A model generated the notes under the pieces. It worked only from the letters and a program-made list of their open reading frames with translations. It was not told the origin of the DNA and searched no databases. Position numbers and translations under genes: made by a program. A DNA stretch of 64,000 nucleotides from Spirochaetaceae bacterium (GTDB lineage Bacteria; Spirochaetota; Leptospiria; Leptospirales; Leptonemataceae): the NCBI GenBank assembly GCA_002729885.1, contig PBUB01000018.1, forward strand, positions 123,362 through 187,361. The letters are read 5' to 3'. Position 1 is the first letter of the stretch, and each line of letters opens with the position of its first letter. Positions 44,481 to 53,734 of the stretch are shown here, piece after piece.

Positions 44481-45883
44481 TGCCGGAAACGGAGCAAAAG
44501 ACCGTTGGAATCCATACTCTTGGGTGTCGTCTGAATCAATTTGAATCGGACGGTATCATCGCACGTTTCCTGGATGAAGAAAAGAAGTATCGCCTGGCCA
44601 ATCTGGAAAGTGGGCCAGATATTGCTATTATCAACACCTGTACCGTTACAGACCAGGCTGAGTCCAGAAGCCGTGCCCTGGTTCGAAAGATCCTGCGAAA
44701 GAACCCTGAAAGCAAAATTGTAATCACTGGCTGTTATGCACAGACAGATCCCGAACGAGTGGCCTCAATTCCAGGGGTGTATGCCGTGGTGGGAAACGAT
44801 CGTAAGACCGGTTTGAAATCCATCGTAGAGGATCTGGAATCCGGAGATCTGTCCAGTGAAGCAGATCGGGTCTTCTCAGCCGGCGGCCTGGATCGCAAGA
44901 AAGGTGAAAGTAAGCGTCCGGTGCTGGAGGATCCATTCGCCTATGGTGATGTCTTTCCTGTGGGACATAGCCGCGCCTATCTGAAGATTCAGGATGGCTG
45001 TGATCGCAGATGCAGCTACTGTAAGATCCCCCGGGCCAGAGGAGGCGGTGTTTCCAGGTCCTTTGAGGAAATCCTGGATCATGTTCGTCGCTTGAACGAT
45101 CGGGGGATTCCAGAGATTGTACTGACCGGGGTGAATCCAGGATGGTACAGAGACCAGGATCGTAGCTTTAATGAGCTTATCTATTCCATCCTTCGCCAGC
45201 TGGATTACAGCAGACTGAGGCTCAGTAGCATCGAGCCCTGCGATGTGGACGAACAGCTGGCTGAATTGAGTTTACATCCACGATTCTGCAATTATTTTCA
45301 TGTGCCCCTGCAAAGTGGGAGTCGAGACATTCTGCGACTCATGCGAAGAACCTATAGCGCAGAAAGCTACAGAAAACGTATGGAAACCGTGCGAAGGGTA
45401 AACCCCGATGTATTTCTTGGAACCGATGTAATTACCGGTTTTCCCGGAGAAAAAGAGTCCCATTTCCAGGAAACCCTATCCTTACTGCGAGATCTGGATG
45501 TTGTCCAGGTGCATGGATTTCCCTATTCGCCCCGGGAAGGTACCGATGCGCTGAATCTACCGGATCCTGTAGATCGCGGACTTGCAAAAGAACGAGTGCG
45601 GATTCTCCAGAATTATTCCAATTCACAATGGAAAAAACTCGTGTCCGGTCTCCAGGGAAAGAGTCGGGTGGGAGTCATAGAAAGGTTGGATTCAGAAAAA
45701 TCTACAGCTCAGGCATTAAGCGATGACTATATACGCATAGAGTTTCCCGTTTCTTCGGATGCGAGCATCCAGGACATTCAAAAGCTTTCCGGTCGTCTGG
45801 CTCTATTTCATTTGAATGACGCCGCTTCCGATCGCTCTGTGTCCGGGAATCTGAAGGAATTGCTGCCGTTGACTTCGCAATAG
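44477..45883 (+). CDS. mtaB: tRNA N6-threonylcarbamoyladenosine (t6A37) methylthiotransferase
   Basis: Adds a methylthio group to t6A at position 37 of tRNAs that read ANN codons. The 468-residue protein has the MiaB/MtaB layout: the N-terminal UPF0004 domain with three cluster-binding Cys (HTLGCRLNQFE, INTCTVT, ITGCYAQ), a radical SAM domain with CDRRCSYCKIP (CxxxCxxC, near 175), and a C-terminal TRAM-like RNA-binding domain. HTLGCRLNQ is the MtaB form; MiaB has a different start. A GVNPGWYRD segment replaces the more usual GVNIGxYG. The start overlaps the TPR gene by 4 bp. Confidence 0.92.
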   Translation: MMPETEQKTVGIHTLGCRLNQFESDGIIARFLDEEKKYRLANLESGPDIAIINTCTVTDQAESRSRALVRKILRKNPESKIVITGCYAQTDPERVASIPGVYAVVGNDRKTGLKSIVEDLESGDLSSEADRVFSAGGLDRKKGESKRPVLEDPFAYGDVFPVGHSRAYLKIQDGCDRRCSYCKIPRARGGGVSRSFEEILDHVRRLNDRGIPEIVLTGVNPGWYRDQDRSFNELIYSILRQLDYSRLRLSSIEPCDVDEQLAELSLHPRFCNYFHVPLQSGSRDILRLMRRTYSAESYRKRMETVRRVNPDVFLGTDVITGFPGEKESHFQETLSLLRDLDVVQVHGFPYSPREGTDALNLPDPVDRGLAKERVRILQNYSNSQWKKLVSGLQGKSRVGVIERLDSEKSTAQALSDDYIRIEFPVSSDASIQDIQKLSGRLALFHLNDAASDRSVSGNLKELLPLTSQ

Positions 45884-46052
45884 ACGGGTCTATTCTAACC
45901 CTCCTGCCCGGGAACTCTGGTCTTCATCGAACCTGAAGAACCGGATGCATACCTGATTTCCGGAGAGAAAGGCTCAAACCTTGCGGGGCGATTTTAGTAA
46001 TGTCTCCCGGATCTTTTGGGGCCGGCTCGTCTCGATTTCATTGCAGTGGCTG

Positions 46053-46682
46053 TTACATTTGATAATAAACAGTCTCTTCGAATTTTTCCGGATCCTTGTA
46101 CATTATTATACCATAGACGAACTCATTGATTCTGAGTCTCTGAGCAATGTTATAACCTGCTTCATCAATAAAATACTCCATACGATCTCTGGATACTTTC
46201 TGCTGTATTTCCGGGCCGGAAGGGGATTCCCTTCTTTCCCAGTCAATCACCACTACAGGCCGATTATCCTTGAGCACACGACCGATCCCTCGCAGGGCCA
46301 GCGTAGGATCGGCGAAAGTAGACATAACGCAACTGCAGAATATAAGATCCATGGGCGGAATCCAGTCTGGAAGCAGCGGATGTTCGGTTCTTTCAACATA
46401 AAAAGGAGTAAAACGCTCGATCTTTTCTTTAACCTTTCTCTGTAAGCAGTAGTCTATTAATAGTTCCTGGCATTCGGCGCCCCAGAGGTGCCCGGTTTCT
46501 GGCAAATGCTTCAGAAAAGCATCCAGGAAGTATCCATTCCCCATGCCAAAATCAAGAACATCGTAGGTATCATGGAGAGGGAGCTGGTTCAAGATTCGAT
46601 TTACCGGGAACAGGTCGGCTCTGGCCTGCGAGAGCAGATAACGATGGTATTTTGGATCTTCGTAGAAGGGCAGTCCGCGCAT
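46053..46682 (-). CDS. class I SAM-dependent methyltransferase
   Basis: A 209-residue cytoplasmic protein with the Rossmann-type methyltransferase fold. Motif I is DVLDFGMGNGYFLDAF (residues about 40-55), the acidic residue ending strand 2 is in WGAECQELLI, and motif IV/post-I is MDLIFCSCVMSTF. A typical methyltransferase 'PGG' segment is replaced by RVLKDNRPVVVIDW. Such small UbiE/COQ5-like enzymes methylate many substrates, and neighbours give no hint. It is convergent with mtaB and divergent from the FN3 protein gene. Confidence 0.82.
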   Translation of the reverse strand: MRGLPFYEDPKYHRYLLSQARADLFPVNRILNQLPLHDTYDVLDFGMGNGYFLDAFLKHLPETGHLWGAECQELLIDYCLQRKVKEKIERFTPFYVERTEHPLLPDWIPPMDLIFCSCVMSTFADPTLALRGIGRVLKDNRPVVVIDWERRESPSGPEIQQKVSRDRMEYFIDEAGYNIAQRLRINEFVYGIIMYKDPEKFEETVYYQM

Positions 46683-46788
46683 TTGATTTCACCGGTGCAG
46701 CCTTTATCGGCCCCTTTTTGCAAGATCTCAATTGAATTTGCTAATCTGCAAGTCCGATAGTAGAAATAGGCTCAGATAGGGATAGATA

Positions 46789-48681
46789 ATGAGACGGTAT
46801 TTCACACTTTGCTTTGTCTTCGTGGCAATGGGTAGCCTTTTTAGTATAGAACGGCCGGATAAAATTCCGGGCATCGACCCTCTGCCCATGGCCCAGGGCA
46901 ATCCCACGGGCATTTCCAATGAGCAACCGCCGGATAATCGCAGCGAAGACGGTGTTCCGGAAAACGAGAATACTCAGAGGCCCGAGGGCGACAGTGGATA
47001 CCCCAGAGTGCGAAACCTTACAGTCTCTCCTGATTCCAGGTTCCCCAACTCGGCCAAGATTTCCTGGGAAGCCCATCCGGATCTTTCTACCAATCTCTAC
47101 ATAGTAAGATATAGCAGACCCATTACGACCAGAGAGATTCTGCTCAACTCATATAACCTGACCCCCGAGCCTCTGGAGCCAACCAATACAACGTTCATCG
47201 ATAAAGACATTCCTCAGGGAACGTACTATTATGCCATTGTGGCCACTCATGAGCTGTCCAGGGATGGACGGCTGAAGCTCATCGCAGATCAGAACTATAC
47301 ATCGGTGCCATTCATTGTTGGACGAACCGGTCCTTCCGATGGTACTTCCTGCACAGCAGACAGGGATCGAGCCTATAAGCCAGAAGAGTTTCAGGTTCTG
47401 GATATGGTGGCTGTGAATACAGAAAAGGGAGTAGTGCTTAACTGGAAAAAATCTCCGGTTCCTGGCATTCGCTATCATGTATACCGAGGGCCAGAACCGC
47501 TGGACTCCGCAGAGCGATTGGCAAAGGCCACTCGCCTGGGCGAATCCCGAGAAGAAAGCCCGTTCTTTGAAGACGTTAATCCGGCCGATGGTAGCCAGAC
47601 CTATTATGGCGTGGCTGTATACGATTGCGTGAACAAGAAGGAATATCCTCAGCTCACCTTGAACGAGTCTTACATCAGCCATACCTATGTTCGGCCAGAT
47701 CGAAAGATGGAGTTCGATAACTTTCTGCCCGGCTCCTTTATGGCCTATCTGGCAAGCAAGGATACCATTCGCCTACTATGGGTGGATCCGGGTCCGGCCA
47801 TCAAGGACTACGAAGTCTATCGCTCCTCCGAGCCCATTCAAGATCTGCAGGCACTTTCAAGAGCGAAGCAGATCGGCACTGTATCTAACGGAGCAAAAGG
47901 TTTTACCGATACAGGTCTGAGACCTGGTCAATACTTCTATGCATTGATTCCAAGATCCACTTCCGGTCGCAAGATCATGGAACTCCAGGCGGGCCGAACT
48001 TTCACTGCATTTGGAGTAACAATTCGCGGGGCCAGCTTTAACCCGGATGAGCCCAATCTATTTGAAAAGCCAGGTGATGGTAGGATTTCAGAGCTGAATG
48101 CAAGTGTGGAAGGCGATGCCGTGGTATTCGAGTGGAAGTTTCGCTCCGGCGTAACCGAAGAGGAAGTCCAATTGTTTCTGTATCGCAGCAAGGAACCGAT
48201 CCCGGATATTAAAGCCATAGAGCGCACCGGTGTCTTTCTTGCAGAAATCCCGGTGACGGCGCGCAGGTATCTGGATCGGACCGGTGGTCAGAAGTACTAC
48301 TATGCCTTCGTTGAGAATTATCCAGCGAAGAAGAAGACAAATGTGTATCACACTCCGAATCCTCTGGGTCCGGAGACAGCCACCGAACCCGAGACTACAG
48401 ATACAAAGCCAGATGCGGATGATCGATTGAAGAAGATACTTGGACGAACCTATGCTATCCAGAAATATCAGGATTGTGTGGATGAAGTGCGTAACTTCCT
48501 GCAGGAAAAGGATCTGCCGGAGGAAGTGCGAGTGAAGGCGCTCTTCTATCAGGGACAGAGCTATTATTTTACCGGGCAGTATGATCAGGCCCGGACAATT
48601 TTCAGTCGCAAGGACATCATCGATCAGTTTGGGGATCGAGCGTTGTTCTGGTATCGACGAAGTCTGGAGAGGACCGAATAA
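46789..48681 (+). CDS. FN3-repeat envelope protein with a C-terminal TPR-like domain
   Basis: A 630-residue exported protein. The signal peptide (about 1-20) is followed by a disordered Pro/Asn/Glu-rich stretch (25-70). Three or four fibronectin type III-like repeats occupy about 70-520; each ends in a strand of the type GTYYYAIVATHEL, QTYYGVAVYDCV, GQYFYALIPRS or QKYYYAFVENYP. A Thr/Pro/Asp-rich linker leads to a TPR-like helical part (about 545-630, YQGQSYYFTGQYDQARTIF). FN3 domains mediate protein contacts on the surface or in the periplasm. The stop and next start share a base (TAATG), so it is coupled to the TPR gene downstream. Confidence 0.78.
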   Translation: MRRYFTLCFVFVAMGSLFSIERPDKIPGIDPLPMAQGNPTGISNEQPPDNRSEDGVPENENTQRPEGDSGYPRVRNLTVSPDSRFPNSAKISWEAHPDLSTNLYIVRYSRPITTREILLNSYNLTPEPLEPTNTTFIDKDIPQGTYYYAIVATHELSRDGRLKLIADQNYTSVPFIVGRTGPSDGTSCTADRDRAYKPEEFQVLDMVAVNTEKGVVLNWKKSPVPGIRYHVYRGPEPLDSAERLAKATRLGESREESPFFEDVNPADGSQTYYGVAVYDCVNKKEYPQLTLNESYISHTYVRPDRKMEFDNFLPGSFMAYLASKDTIRLLWVDPGPAIKDYEVYRSSEPIQDLQALSRAKQIGTVSNGAKGFTDTGLRPGQYFYALIPRSTSGRKIMELQAGRTFTAFGVTIRGASFNPDEPNLFEKPGDGRISELNASVEGDAVVFEWKFRSGVTEEEVQLFLYRSKEPIPDIKAIERTGVFLAEIPVTARRYLDRTGGQKYYYAFVENYPAKKKTNVYHTPNPLGPETATEPETTDTKPDADDRLKKILGRTYAIQKYQDCVDEVRNFLQEKDLPEEVRVKALFYQGQSYYFTGQYDQARTIFSRKDIIDQFGDRALFWYRRSLERTE

Positions 48682-49883
48682 TGTTATCCGCACAGAGAGC
48701 AATATTTATCGCAGGCCTGCTCTTTCTTACTGCAGGAACGTCATTTCTTGCACTGGACCAATGGCGATTCAGTCAGGTGCTGGGAGAGATGAATCTCGCA
48801 GGTAGTCCCGATGCACGGGAACAGATCAAGATGGAAGAAGGACTCAGCGATCTGCGCGAAGCCGAAGAGTATCTGGCACAGAATTCACTGGAATCTGCTC
48901 AGAAGGCTCATGATCGCTTTGTGCATGTGCTTTCCAGAGATCTTGGTAAAGACATAAATCAGAGGGCCTCCTATGGGATTGCCGCCAGCCTGGATCGCCT
49001 GGGGGACCGCAACAGGGCTGTGGAGCATCTACGCAGTCTTAGAGGTGAAGGCGTTCAGGATAAAGATCTACGTGAAAAGACCGAGTATTTGCTGGGGCGT
49101 TTGCTAATTCTATTTGGACATGATGAAGAGGGAAAATCAATTCTCCAGGAGCTTCTGGCAAGTACTCAGAACAATCTTATCAAATCCAGGATTCATACCA
49201 CTTTTGGCGACTACTATAGACTTACCGGCCAGAAGAAGAAAGCGGAGAGAAATTATCGCATAGCACTGGAATACAGCCCCGGAAATCTGCATGCAGAGGT
49301 CGAGCGAGCTGAGCTGCTGGATGATAATCCCAGAATTCGCTACTACTACCATGAAGATTATCTAATTGATTCTTCTCTAAAGAAAAAGAATGAGAAGCCC
49401 GCGAGCCAGACTCAAAGGCCGGTTCGAAAACCCAGGAAAGAAACCAGGCCAGAGAAAGAAGACTCGAAAGAGAAGCCAGGAAATGCTCAGGCTCTATATG
49501 AAGCCGGCATTAAACATTTCAGGGATAAGCAGTATCCGGAGGCTGTATCAAAGTTTCAGGCCGCCCTGAAGGCTGGTCCGGACTCCGAGCTCAGAGAGAA
49601 GGTCCTGTACTGGATGGCCGAAAGCCTGAGCGCGGGTGGCGAGAAGGACCAGGCCCTTGAATACTATACAGCGGTTATTGAGAATCCTGCACTTTCTCTG
49701 GATCAGGCCGCATATATTCAGCGAGGCATCATTCTGTTTGATCGGGCGAAAGTGAAAGAGGCCTACGAAGAATTCAAAAAGGCTGCATCTCAGTTTCCGG
49801 AAGGGGCCTATACGAATCAGGCTCTGGAATGGCAACGGGAAGTGGAAAACATCCTTCAGGACCGGGAACGTCTCAAAAACTAA
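48681..49883 (+). CDS. TPR-repeat protein with an N-terminal membrane anchor
   Basis: A 400-residue protein with an N-terminal hydrophobic segment (about 7-25), then TPR units in two blocks (about 55-210 and 265-375). They are separated by a basic low-complexity linker (about 225-265, Lys/Pro/Glu-rich). Clear units are NNLIKSRIHTTFGDYYRLTG and ALYEAGIKHFRDKQYPEAVS. The architecture mirrors the protein before it, whose C-terminus is also TPR-like, so the two may form one periplasmic complex. Its start shares a base with the upstream stop, and a terminator follows. Confidence 0.8.
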   Translation: MLSAQRAIFIAGLLFLTAGTSFLALDQWRFSQVLGEMNLAGSPDAREQIKMEEGLSDLREAEEYLAQNSLESAQKAHDRFVHVLSRDLGKDINQRASYGIAASLDRLGDRNRAVEHLRSLRGEGVQDKDLREKTEYLLGRLLILFGHDEEGKSILQELLASTQNNLIKSRIHTTFGDYYRLTGQKKKAERNYRIALEYSPGNLHAEVERAELLDDNPRIRYYYHEDYLIDSSLKKKNEKPASQTQRPVRKPRKETRPEKEDSKEKPGNAQALYEAGIKHFRDKQYPEAVSKFQAALKAGPDSELREKVLYWMAESLSAGGEKDQALEYYTAVIENPALSLDQAAYIQRGIILFDRAKVKEAYEEFKKAASQFPEGAYTNQALEWQREVENILQDRERLKN

Positions 49884-49916
49884 CCACTCTGGATTAATCC
49901 AAAACTGTAAGAATTG

Positions 49917-49947
49917 ACAGGCCAGCCATCCAGCGCTGGCCTGTTTT
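49917..49947 (+). terminator. rho-independent terminator
   Basis: ACAGGCCAGC pairs perfectly with GCTGGCCTGT (10 bp, 8-nt loop), and TTTT follows. It lies 34 bp after the stop of the TPR gene and ends the FN3-TPR operon. Confidence 0.88.
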
Positions 49948-50185
49948 GCAATTGAAGCGCGGTGCCCCCTGCTGCCTTTAGCACAAAGGCCGAGATACTA
50001 ACTTCTGCTGAACGCTACTTCGCATTTGCAGTCCAGGGGATTGCGAAGGTCGGTGTTGATTCCCATTCTTCCTATCGAGTTGGCGAAGATGCTGAATCAA
50101 AAATTACTGGCGAAGGGGTTCGAATTCTGTAATCGAGTTGCGCGATCCACCGGCCGTTTATTTTATGCGAATGGGAGTCATTCGA
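49948..50185. other. gap of about 240 bp before the histone-like gene
   Basis: No gene or clear promoter is recognised between the terminator and the ATG at 50186. Two short in-frame starts upstream of that ATG are without ribosome sites. Confidence 0.35.
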
Positions 50186-50719
50186 ATGAGTAATACTACC
50201 AGAAAAAGAAAGAAAAACATTACTGAAGGGATCAAGCAGAGTAAACGCGAATACGCAGTGCGATACTATGCGGAGAGAGACTATCGTAAAAACGATGCTC
50301 CGGGCGGAGTAGACGCTAAAGAACTCAAAAAGAACTGGAAACATGTAGTAAGTTACAGCATGTCCGAGGGAGATCTGGCTCAAAAATTGGCCACATCTGT
50401 CACCTATATCCGCTACCTGCGCAGAAAGGTGGCGATTTGCCAGAAACATGGAGTTACGGATCCGGCCGAGATATACAAGCTTTCAGCCGGTGTTGGCGAG
50501 AAGACCTTGAAAGCTTTCTTTGAGTCCAAAGGGCCAGTAAAGGGAAAGAGCAAAGCCACTCCGAAGGGAAGTAGTTCTACTTCGAAGAAATCCAGCAAAA
50601 AATCTTCCGGCAAGAAGAAGGCTGTAAAGAAATCGAAAAAGGCCGCCAAAAAGAAGGCCGCCAAGAAATCTAAGAAAGCCGCTAAATCGAAGAAGACTGC
50701 AAAAAAAGCCAGGAAATAA
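50186..50719 (+). CDS. histone H1-like DNA-binding protein
   Basis: A 177-residue basic protein. ATG 50186 is chosen because GGAG lies 8 bp upstream; an open frame extends to 50138. The N-terminal 100 residues are mixed, basic and helical (KRKKNITEGIKQSKREYAVR, YIRYLRRKVAICQKHGVTD), a possible DNA-binding or folded domain. The C-terminal 60 residues are a Lys/Ala/Ser tail (KKSSGKKKAVKKSKKAAKKK), like eukaryotic H1 and bacterial Hc1-type proteins. Such tails bind DNA without sequence preference and compact the nucleoid. A similar tail starts the giant coiled-coil protein at 58587. A hairpin follows the stop. Confidence 0.72.
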   Translation: MSNTTRKRKKNITEGIKQSKREYAVRYYAERDYRKNDAPGGVDAKELKKNWKHVVSYSMSEGDLAQKLATSVTYIRYLRRKVAICQKHGVTDPAEIYKLSAGVGEKTLKAFFESKGPVKGKSKATPKGSSSTSKKSSKKSSGKKKAVKKSKKAAKKKAAKKSKKAAKSKKTAKKARK

Positions 50720-50732
50720 CTCTGTAGGTCCG

Positions 50733-50753
50733 CTGCCCTGGAAAACAGGGCAG
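50733..50753 (+). terminator. hairpin after the histone-like gene
   Basis: CTGCCCTG and CAGGGCAG form a perfect 8-bp stem with a 5-nt loop, 13 bp after the stop. No T-run follows, so termination is uncertain. Confidence 0.5.
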
Positions 50754-50816
50754 GGAGTAGCCATTGTTTCAAAAATGCTTTACTGCATGGGGCCTGAGAA
50801 ACACACTGCATTTAAC

Positions 50817-50890
50817 GGGTCAGTAGCTCAGTTGGTTAGAGCACTTCTCTGATAAGGAAGGGGTCGGAAGTTCGAGTCTTCCCTGACCCA
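50817..50890 (+). tRNA. tRNA-Ile, anticodon GAT
   Basis: The acceptor arms GGGTCAG and CTGACCC pair perfectly. The D arm has TAGCTCAGTTGGTTAGAGCA. The anticodon stem CTTCT/GGAAG carries the loop CTGATAA, with GAT in the centre, and the T arm has GTTCGAGTC. A genomic A follows as discriminator base, and the CCA end is not clearly encoded beyond it. The 74-nt length is standard. Confidence 0.97.
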
Positions 50891-51063
50891 AATTCCCCTT
50901 CACAACTCCTGAACAGTCTCATCTCCGATTTTTTAAATCTAAATTATTAGCGACTCCGCTATTCGATCAAGCCTGAGACCTGTGAAAGAATAGGACTCCC
51001 CAAACTGCCTGATTTCTGGACCTTTTCCGCTTCTAAATATCAACAATGCCGCTAACTACTTAT

Positions 51064-51582
51064 TCATGGCGTAGATTGCGAGCGGACGGGCCCGGGCTTA
51101 CCTATCGGAATTCGCGGTAAGCCGTAAAAGGTCAGGAAAGCCAGAGCACATAATATTGGTCCTCCGAGGAACAATATCGCATCCAGTTCACCCATTAATG
51201 CAGCCTGTTTTCCGGTACCGAAGAAGCTGGCCGCCACCGGTACGCCCAGGAGGACTGCCCAGAAGGAAATAGCCAATACTACCGCGAGAGCCAGCAAAGA
51301 CCAGAATCTCTTGAGTGAGGTAGACCACCGGGAAACAGGCAGGCCGAGGGTGAGCAAAAACAGGGAATAGACACTGAAGACCGTCCAAAGCGCTGCATCG
51401 CAACGCTCGGTATCCCGGTTGGTAGGAGCCTGCATATCGCAGAAATCAATATCCGGTATGATATCAATCAAAGGTAAGAGCCGCGCATGAACTAGAAAAA
51501 TAGGGACGTATAGTGCCAGAAAAGTGAAAAAGAATGCCCCCAAGATGGCTCTGCCGAGTGGACTGTGAACGATTGATTTCAT
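51064..51582 (-). CDS. small membrane protein with four predicted segments
   Basis: A 172-residue protein. ATG 51582 is chosen over GTG 51600 because AGGA lies about 10 bp ahead and the product begins with a short basic sequence. Hydrophobic segments are at about 15-32, 68-86, 99-120 and 137-155 (AILGAFFFTFLALYVPIFL, ALAVVLAISFWAVLLGVPVA and others). A Cys pair occurs in the first periplasmic loop (DFCDMQAPTNRDTERCD), so a disulfide is likely. No family is recognised. It is convergent with the tRNA-Ile gene, and about 240 bp with no feature precede the 61-bp repeats upstream of it. Confidence 0.6.
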   Translation of the reverse strand: MKSIVHSPLGRAILGAFFFTFLALYVPIFLVHARLLPLIDIIPDIDFCDMQAPTNRDTERCDAALWTVFSVYSLFLLTLGLPVSRWSTSLKRFWSLLALAVVLAISFWAVLLGVPVAASFFGTGKQAALMGELDAILFLGGPILCALAFLTFYGLPRIPIGKPGPVRSQSTP

Positions 51583-51600
51583 AGCTTTGTCTTCCTGCAC

Positions 51601-51839
51601 GCAGACCTAAATTAAAGAGTAGGCCGCATCCAGGGGCTTCAATATTATCCAGGTCTCTGGATTCTTGGCCTGGGCACAACCGTGGCTTTCGTTAACCGGC
51701 CCTTCTGTATTTCAATGTATTTGAGTCAGATTTGGCTCCGCAGGTTCGTTCTCCCCGCCTCTTGAGAGGATCGCTAGTGTCTCATTCGCTTCTCATCCTC
51801 AAGATACGGACCGGGTCACAGGTCCGGTCCAGCCCAGGA
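51601..51839. other. 240-bp gap before the tandem repeat array
   Basis: No gene, hairpin or promoter that I can support. It leads directly into the 61-bp repeat array. Confidence 0.35.
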
Positions 51840-52330
51840 TTTTATGGGGGCACCGGCAAGGTTCGGTTTATGATCACGGGGCGCTGTTTATGCGGCCGGT
51901 CGGATGGGAAGCACCGGCCAGGTACGGCTTATGGTCACGGCGTGTTTTTTATGCGGCCGGTCGGATGGGAAGCACCGGCGAGGTATGGCTTAAGGTCACG
52001 GCGGGCTTTTTATGCGGCCAGTCAGATGGGCGGAACCGGCGAGGTTCGGCTTATGATCACGGCGCGCTGTTTATGCGGCCGGTCAGATGGGAAGCACCGG
52101 CGAGGTTCGGCTTATGATCACGGCGGGCTTTTTATGCGGCCGGTCGGATGGGCAGCAACGGCGAGGTTCGGCTTATGATCACGGCGGGCTTTTTATGCGG
52201 CCGGTCAGATGGGAAGCACCGGCGAGGTTCGGCTTAAGATCACGGCGGGCTTTTTATGCGGCCGGTCGGATGGGCAGCACCGGCGAGGTTCGGCTTAAGA
52301 TCACGGCCCGCTGTTTATGCGGCCCGGAAA
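51840..52330. repeat. tandem array of about eight 61-bp units upstream of rtcB
   Basis: TTTATGCGGCC occurs at 51887, 51948, 52009, 52070, 52131, 52192, 52253 and 52314, exactly 61 bp apart each time. A partial degenerate unit lies before the first. Units differ by a few bases, mostly at AGATG/GGATG, CGGGC/CGCGC and TTAAG/TTATG positions. Each unit contains GCCGGT and ACCGGC about 12 nt apart, which could form a hairpin, and most contain TGATCA. Because 61 is not a multiple of three, frames shift from copy to copy, which produces long spurious open frames. Not a CRISPR: there are no spacers. Confidence 0.95.
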
Positions 52331-52441
52331 CGGGGGGCCTGGGGCTTCACATTCTGGGAACCTTTTCTTGACCCCATTAGTCTTAGTATTACTCAGGAAT
52401 TTGCTTCCGATTGAAGTTGAATTCGGAGGCAGCGGTCGATC

Positions 52442-53647
52442 ATGTCCCATACAATAGAAACAGACAATCTTCCAATCCGAATCTGGACATCCCCGGAAGA
52501 AATCGAAGGTCAGGCTTTCCAGCAGCTCAAAAACATTGCCAGTCTACCCTGGGTCTATAAGCACGTTGCAGCCATGCCAGATGTGCATTTCGGAAAGGGT
52601 GCCACCGTGGGTTCTGTGATTGCGATGAAGGAAGCCGTGAGTCCCGCCGCTGTGGGAGTGGACATTGGCTGTGGAATGGGAGCTTTTCGCACAAATCTAA
52701 GACTCGGAGACTTACCTGATAATCTTCGCGGAGTGCGTAATGCAATCGAGTCCACCGTTCCCGTGGGGTTTAAAGCACACCGGGACACAGTAGTGGGAAA
52801 TCCCGGTCTGTATTTGCGCGATGAGGATCGAAGAAGAGTGGAGGATAACTTTCGCAAGGCCCGTCACCTGACAAAGTCGGTGCTCGGTTCTTCTCAGTCT
52901 CAGAAAATTCAAAATCAATGCGGAACTCTCGGTGGAGGAAACCACTTCATCGAGCTTGTGCATGATCAACAGGAAAGGGTCTGGATCTTTCTGCATTCTG
53001 GCTCCAGAAACATTGGCAAGAGCCTTGCGGATTACCACATTTCCCTGGCACGAAAGCTGGCCCATAACTCGGAATTGCCGGATCCTGATCTGGCCGTCTT
53101 TCTTGCGGGCACGAAAGAAATGCAGGATTACCGAAGAGATCTCACCTGGGCTCAAGAGTATGCTTTCTGCAATCGAATCACTATGGCTGCGCTGATTTTC
53201 AGGGCTTTGCAGAGAGGTTTCTTTCCGGGCCTGGAGCTGGGCGAAAGCATACTATGTCATCATAACTATGTGGCAGAAGAAACCCACTTTGCTCAAAAAC
53301 TCCTGGTAACACGAAAAGGGGCTATTAGCGCGCAAAAGGGACAATTGGGATTAATTCCCGGATCAATGGGAACCAGATCCTACGTCGTGCGAGGCCTGGG
53401 AAACCCTGATTCCTTTCATTCCGCGTCCCACGGAGCGGGCAGGCGAATGAGCCGGAACCGAGCTCGAAAGGAGTTTTCCATCAAGGATTTGCAGGATCAA
53501 ACCAGGGGAGTGGAATGCCGCAAAGACGGGGGAGTTCTGGATGAAATTCCAGGGGCCTACAAAGATATTGATTCCGTCATGGCGAATCAAAAAGACCTGG
53601 TGGAAGTGGTCCATACACTGAAGCAGCTAATATGCGTAAAGGGTTAA
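52442..53647 (+). CDS. rtcB: RNA-splicing ligase RtcB
   Basis: A 401-residue Mn-dependent ligase that joins RNA 2',3'-cyclic phosphate or 3'-phosphate ends to 5'-OH ends via a GMP-His intermediate. Metal ligands are visible as Asp74 and Cys77 in VGVDIGCGMGAF. GGGNHFIEL (164-172), HSGSRNIG (185-192) and CHHNY (272-276) add further His residues. GSMGTRSYVVRG binds GTP, and His330 in HSASHGAGR is the guanylylated His. Length is slightly shorter than E. coli RtcB. No archease gene is adjacent and no RtcR regulator is visible. A tandem repeat of eight 61-bp units ends about 110 bp upstream. Confidence 0.95.
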   Translation: MSHTIETDNLPIRIWTSPEEIEGQAFQQLKNIASLPWVYKHVAAMPDVHFGKGATVGSVIAMKEAVSPAAVGVDIGCGMGAFRTNLRLGDLPDNLRGVRNAIESTVPVGFKAHRDTVVGNPGLYLRDEDRRRVEDNFRKARHLTKSVLGSSQSQKIQNQCGTLGGGNHFIELVHDQQERVWIFLHSGSRNIGKSLADYHISLARKLAHNSELPDPDLAVFLAGTKEMQDYRRDLTWAQEYAFCNRITMAALIFRALQRGFFPGLELGESILCHHNYVAEETHFAQKLLVTRKGAISAQKGQLGLIPGSMGTRSYVVRGLGNPDSFHSASHGAGRRMSRNRARKEFSIKDLQDQTRGVECRKDGGVLDEIPGAYKDIDSVMANQKDLVEVVHTLKQLICVKG

Positions 53648-53734
53648 TTGATCTTTGTATAATCTAGAGCCAGTCGGCCGGGTGCCTCTCCTTGGAGAAA
53701 CGCTTTTGGTCACTTGCTCACTAGTTGATCTGGA

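Noticed and set aside
51840..52330. CRISPR array
   Set aside because: The units abut without variable spacers and differ by scattered substitutions. It is a minisatellite.
51732..52371. Three overlapping plus-strand open frames of 75 to 148 codons across the repeat array
   Set aside because: They come from the 61-bp period, which steps the frame by one base per unit. Each translates shifted copies of the same string and has no signal, domain or consistent ribosome site.
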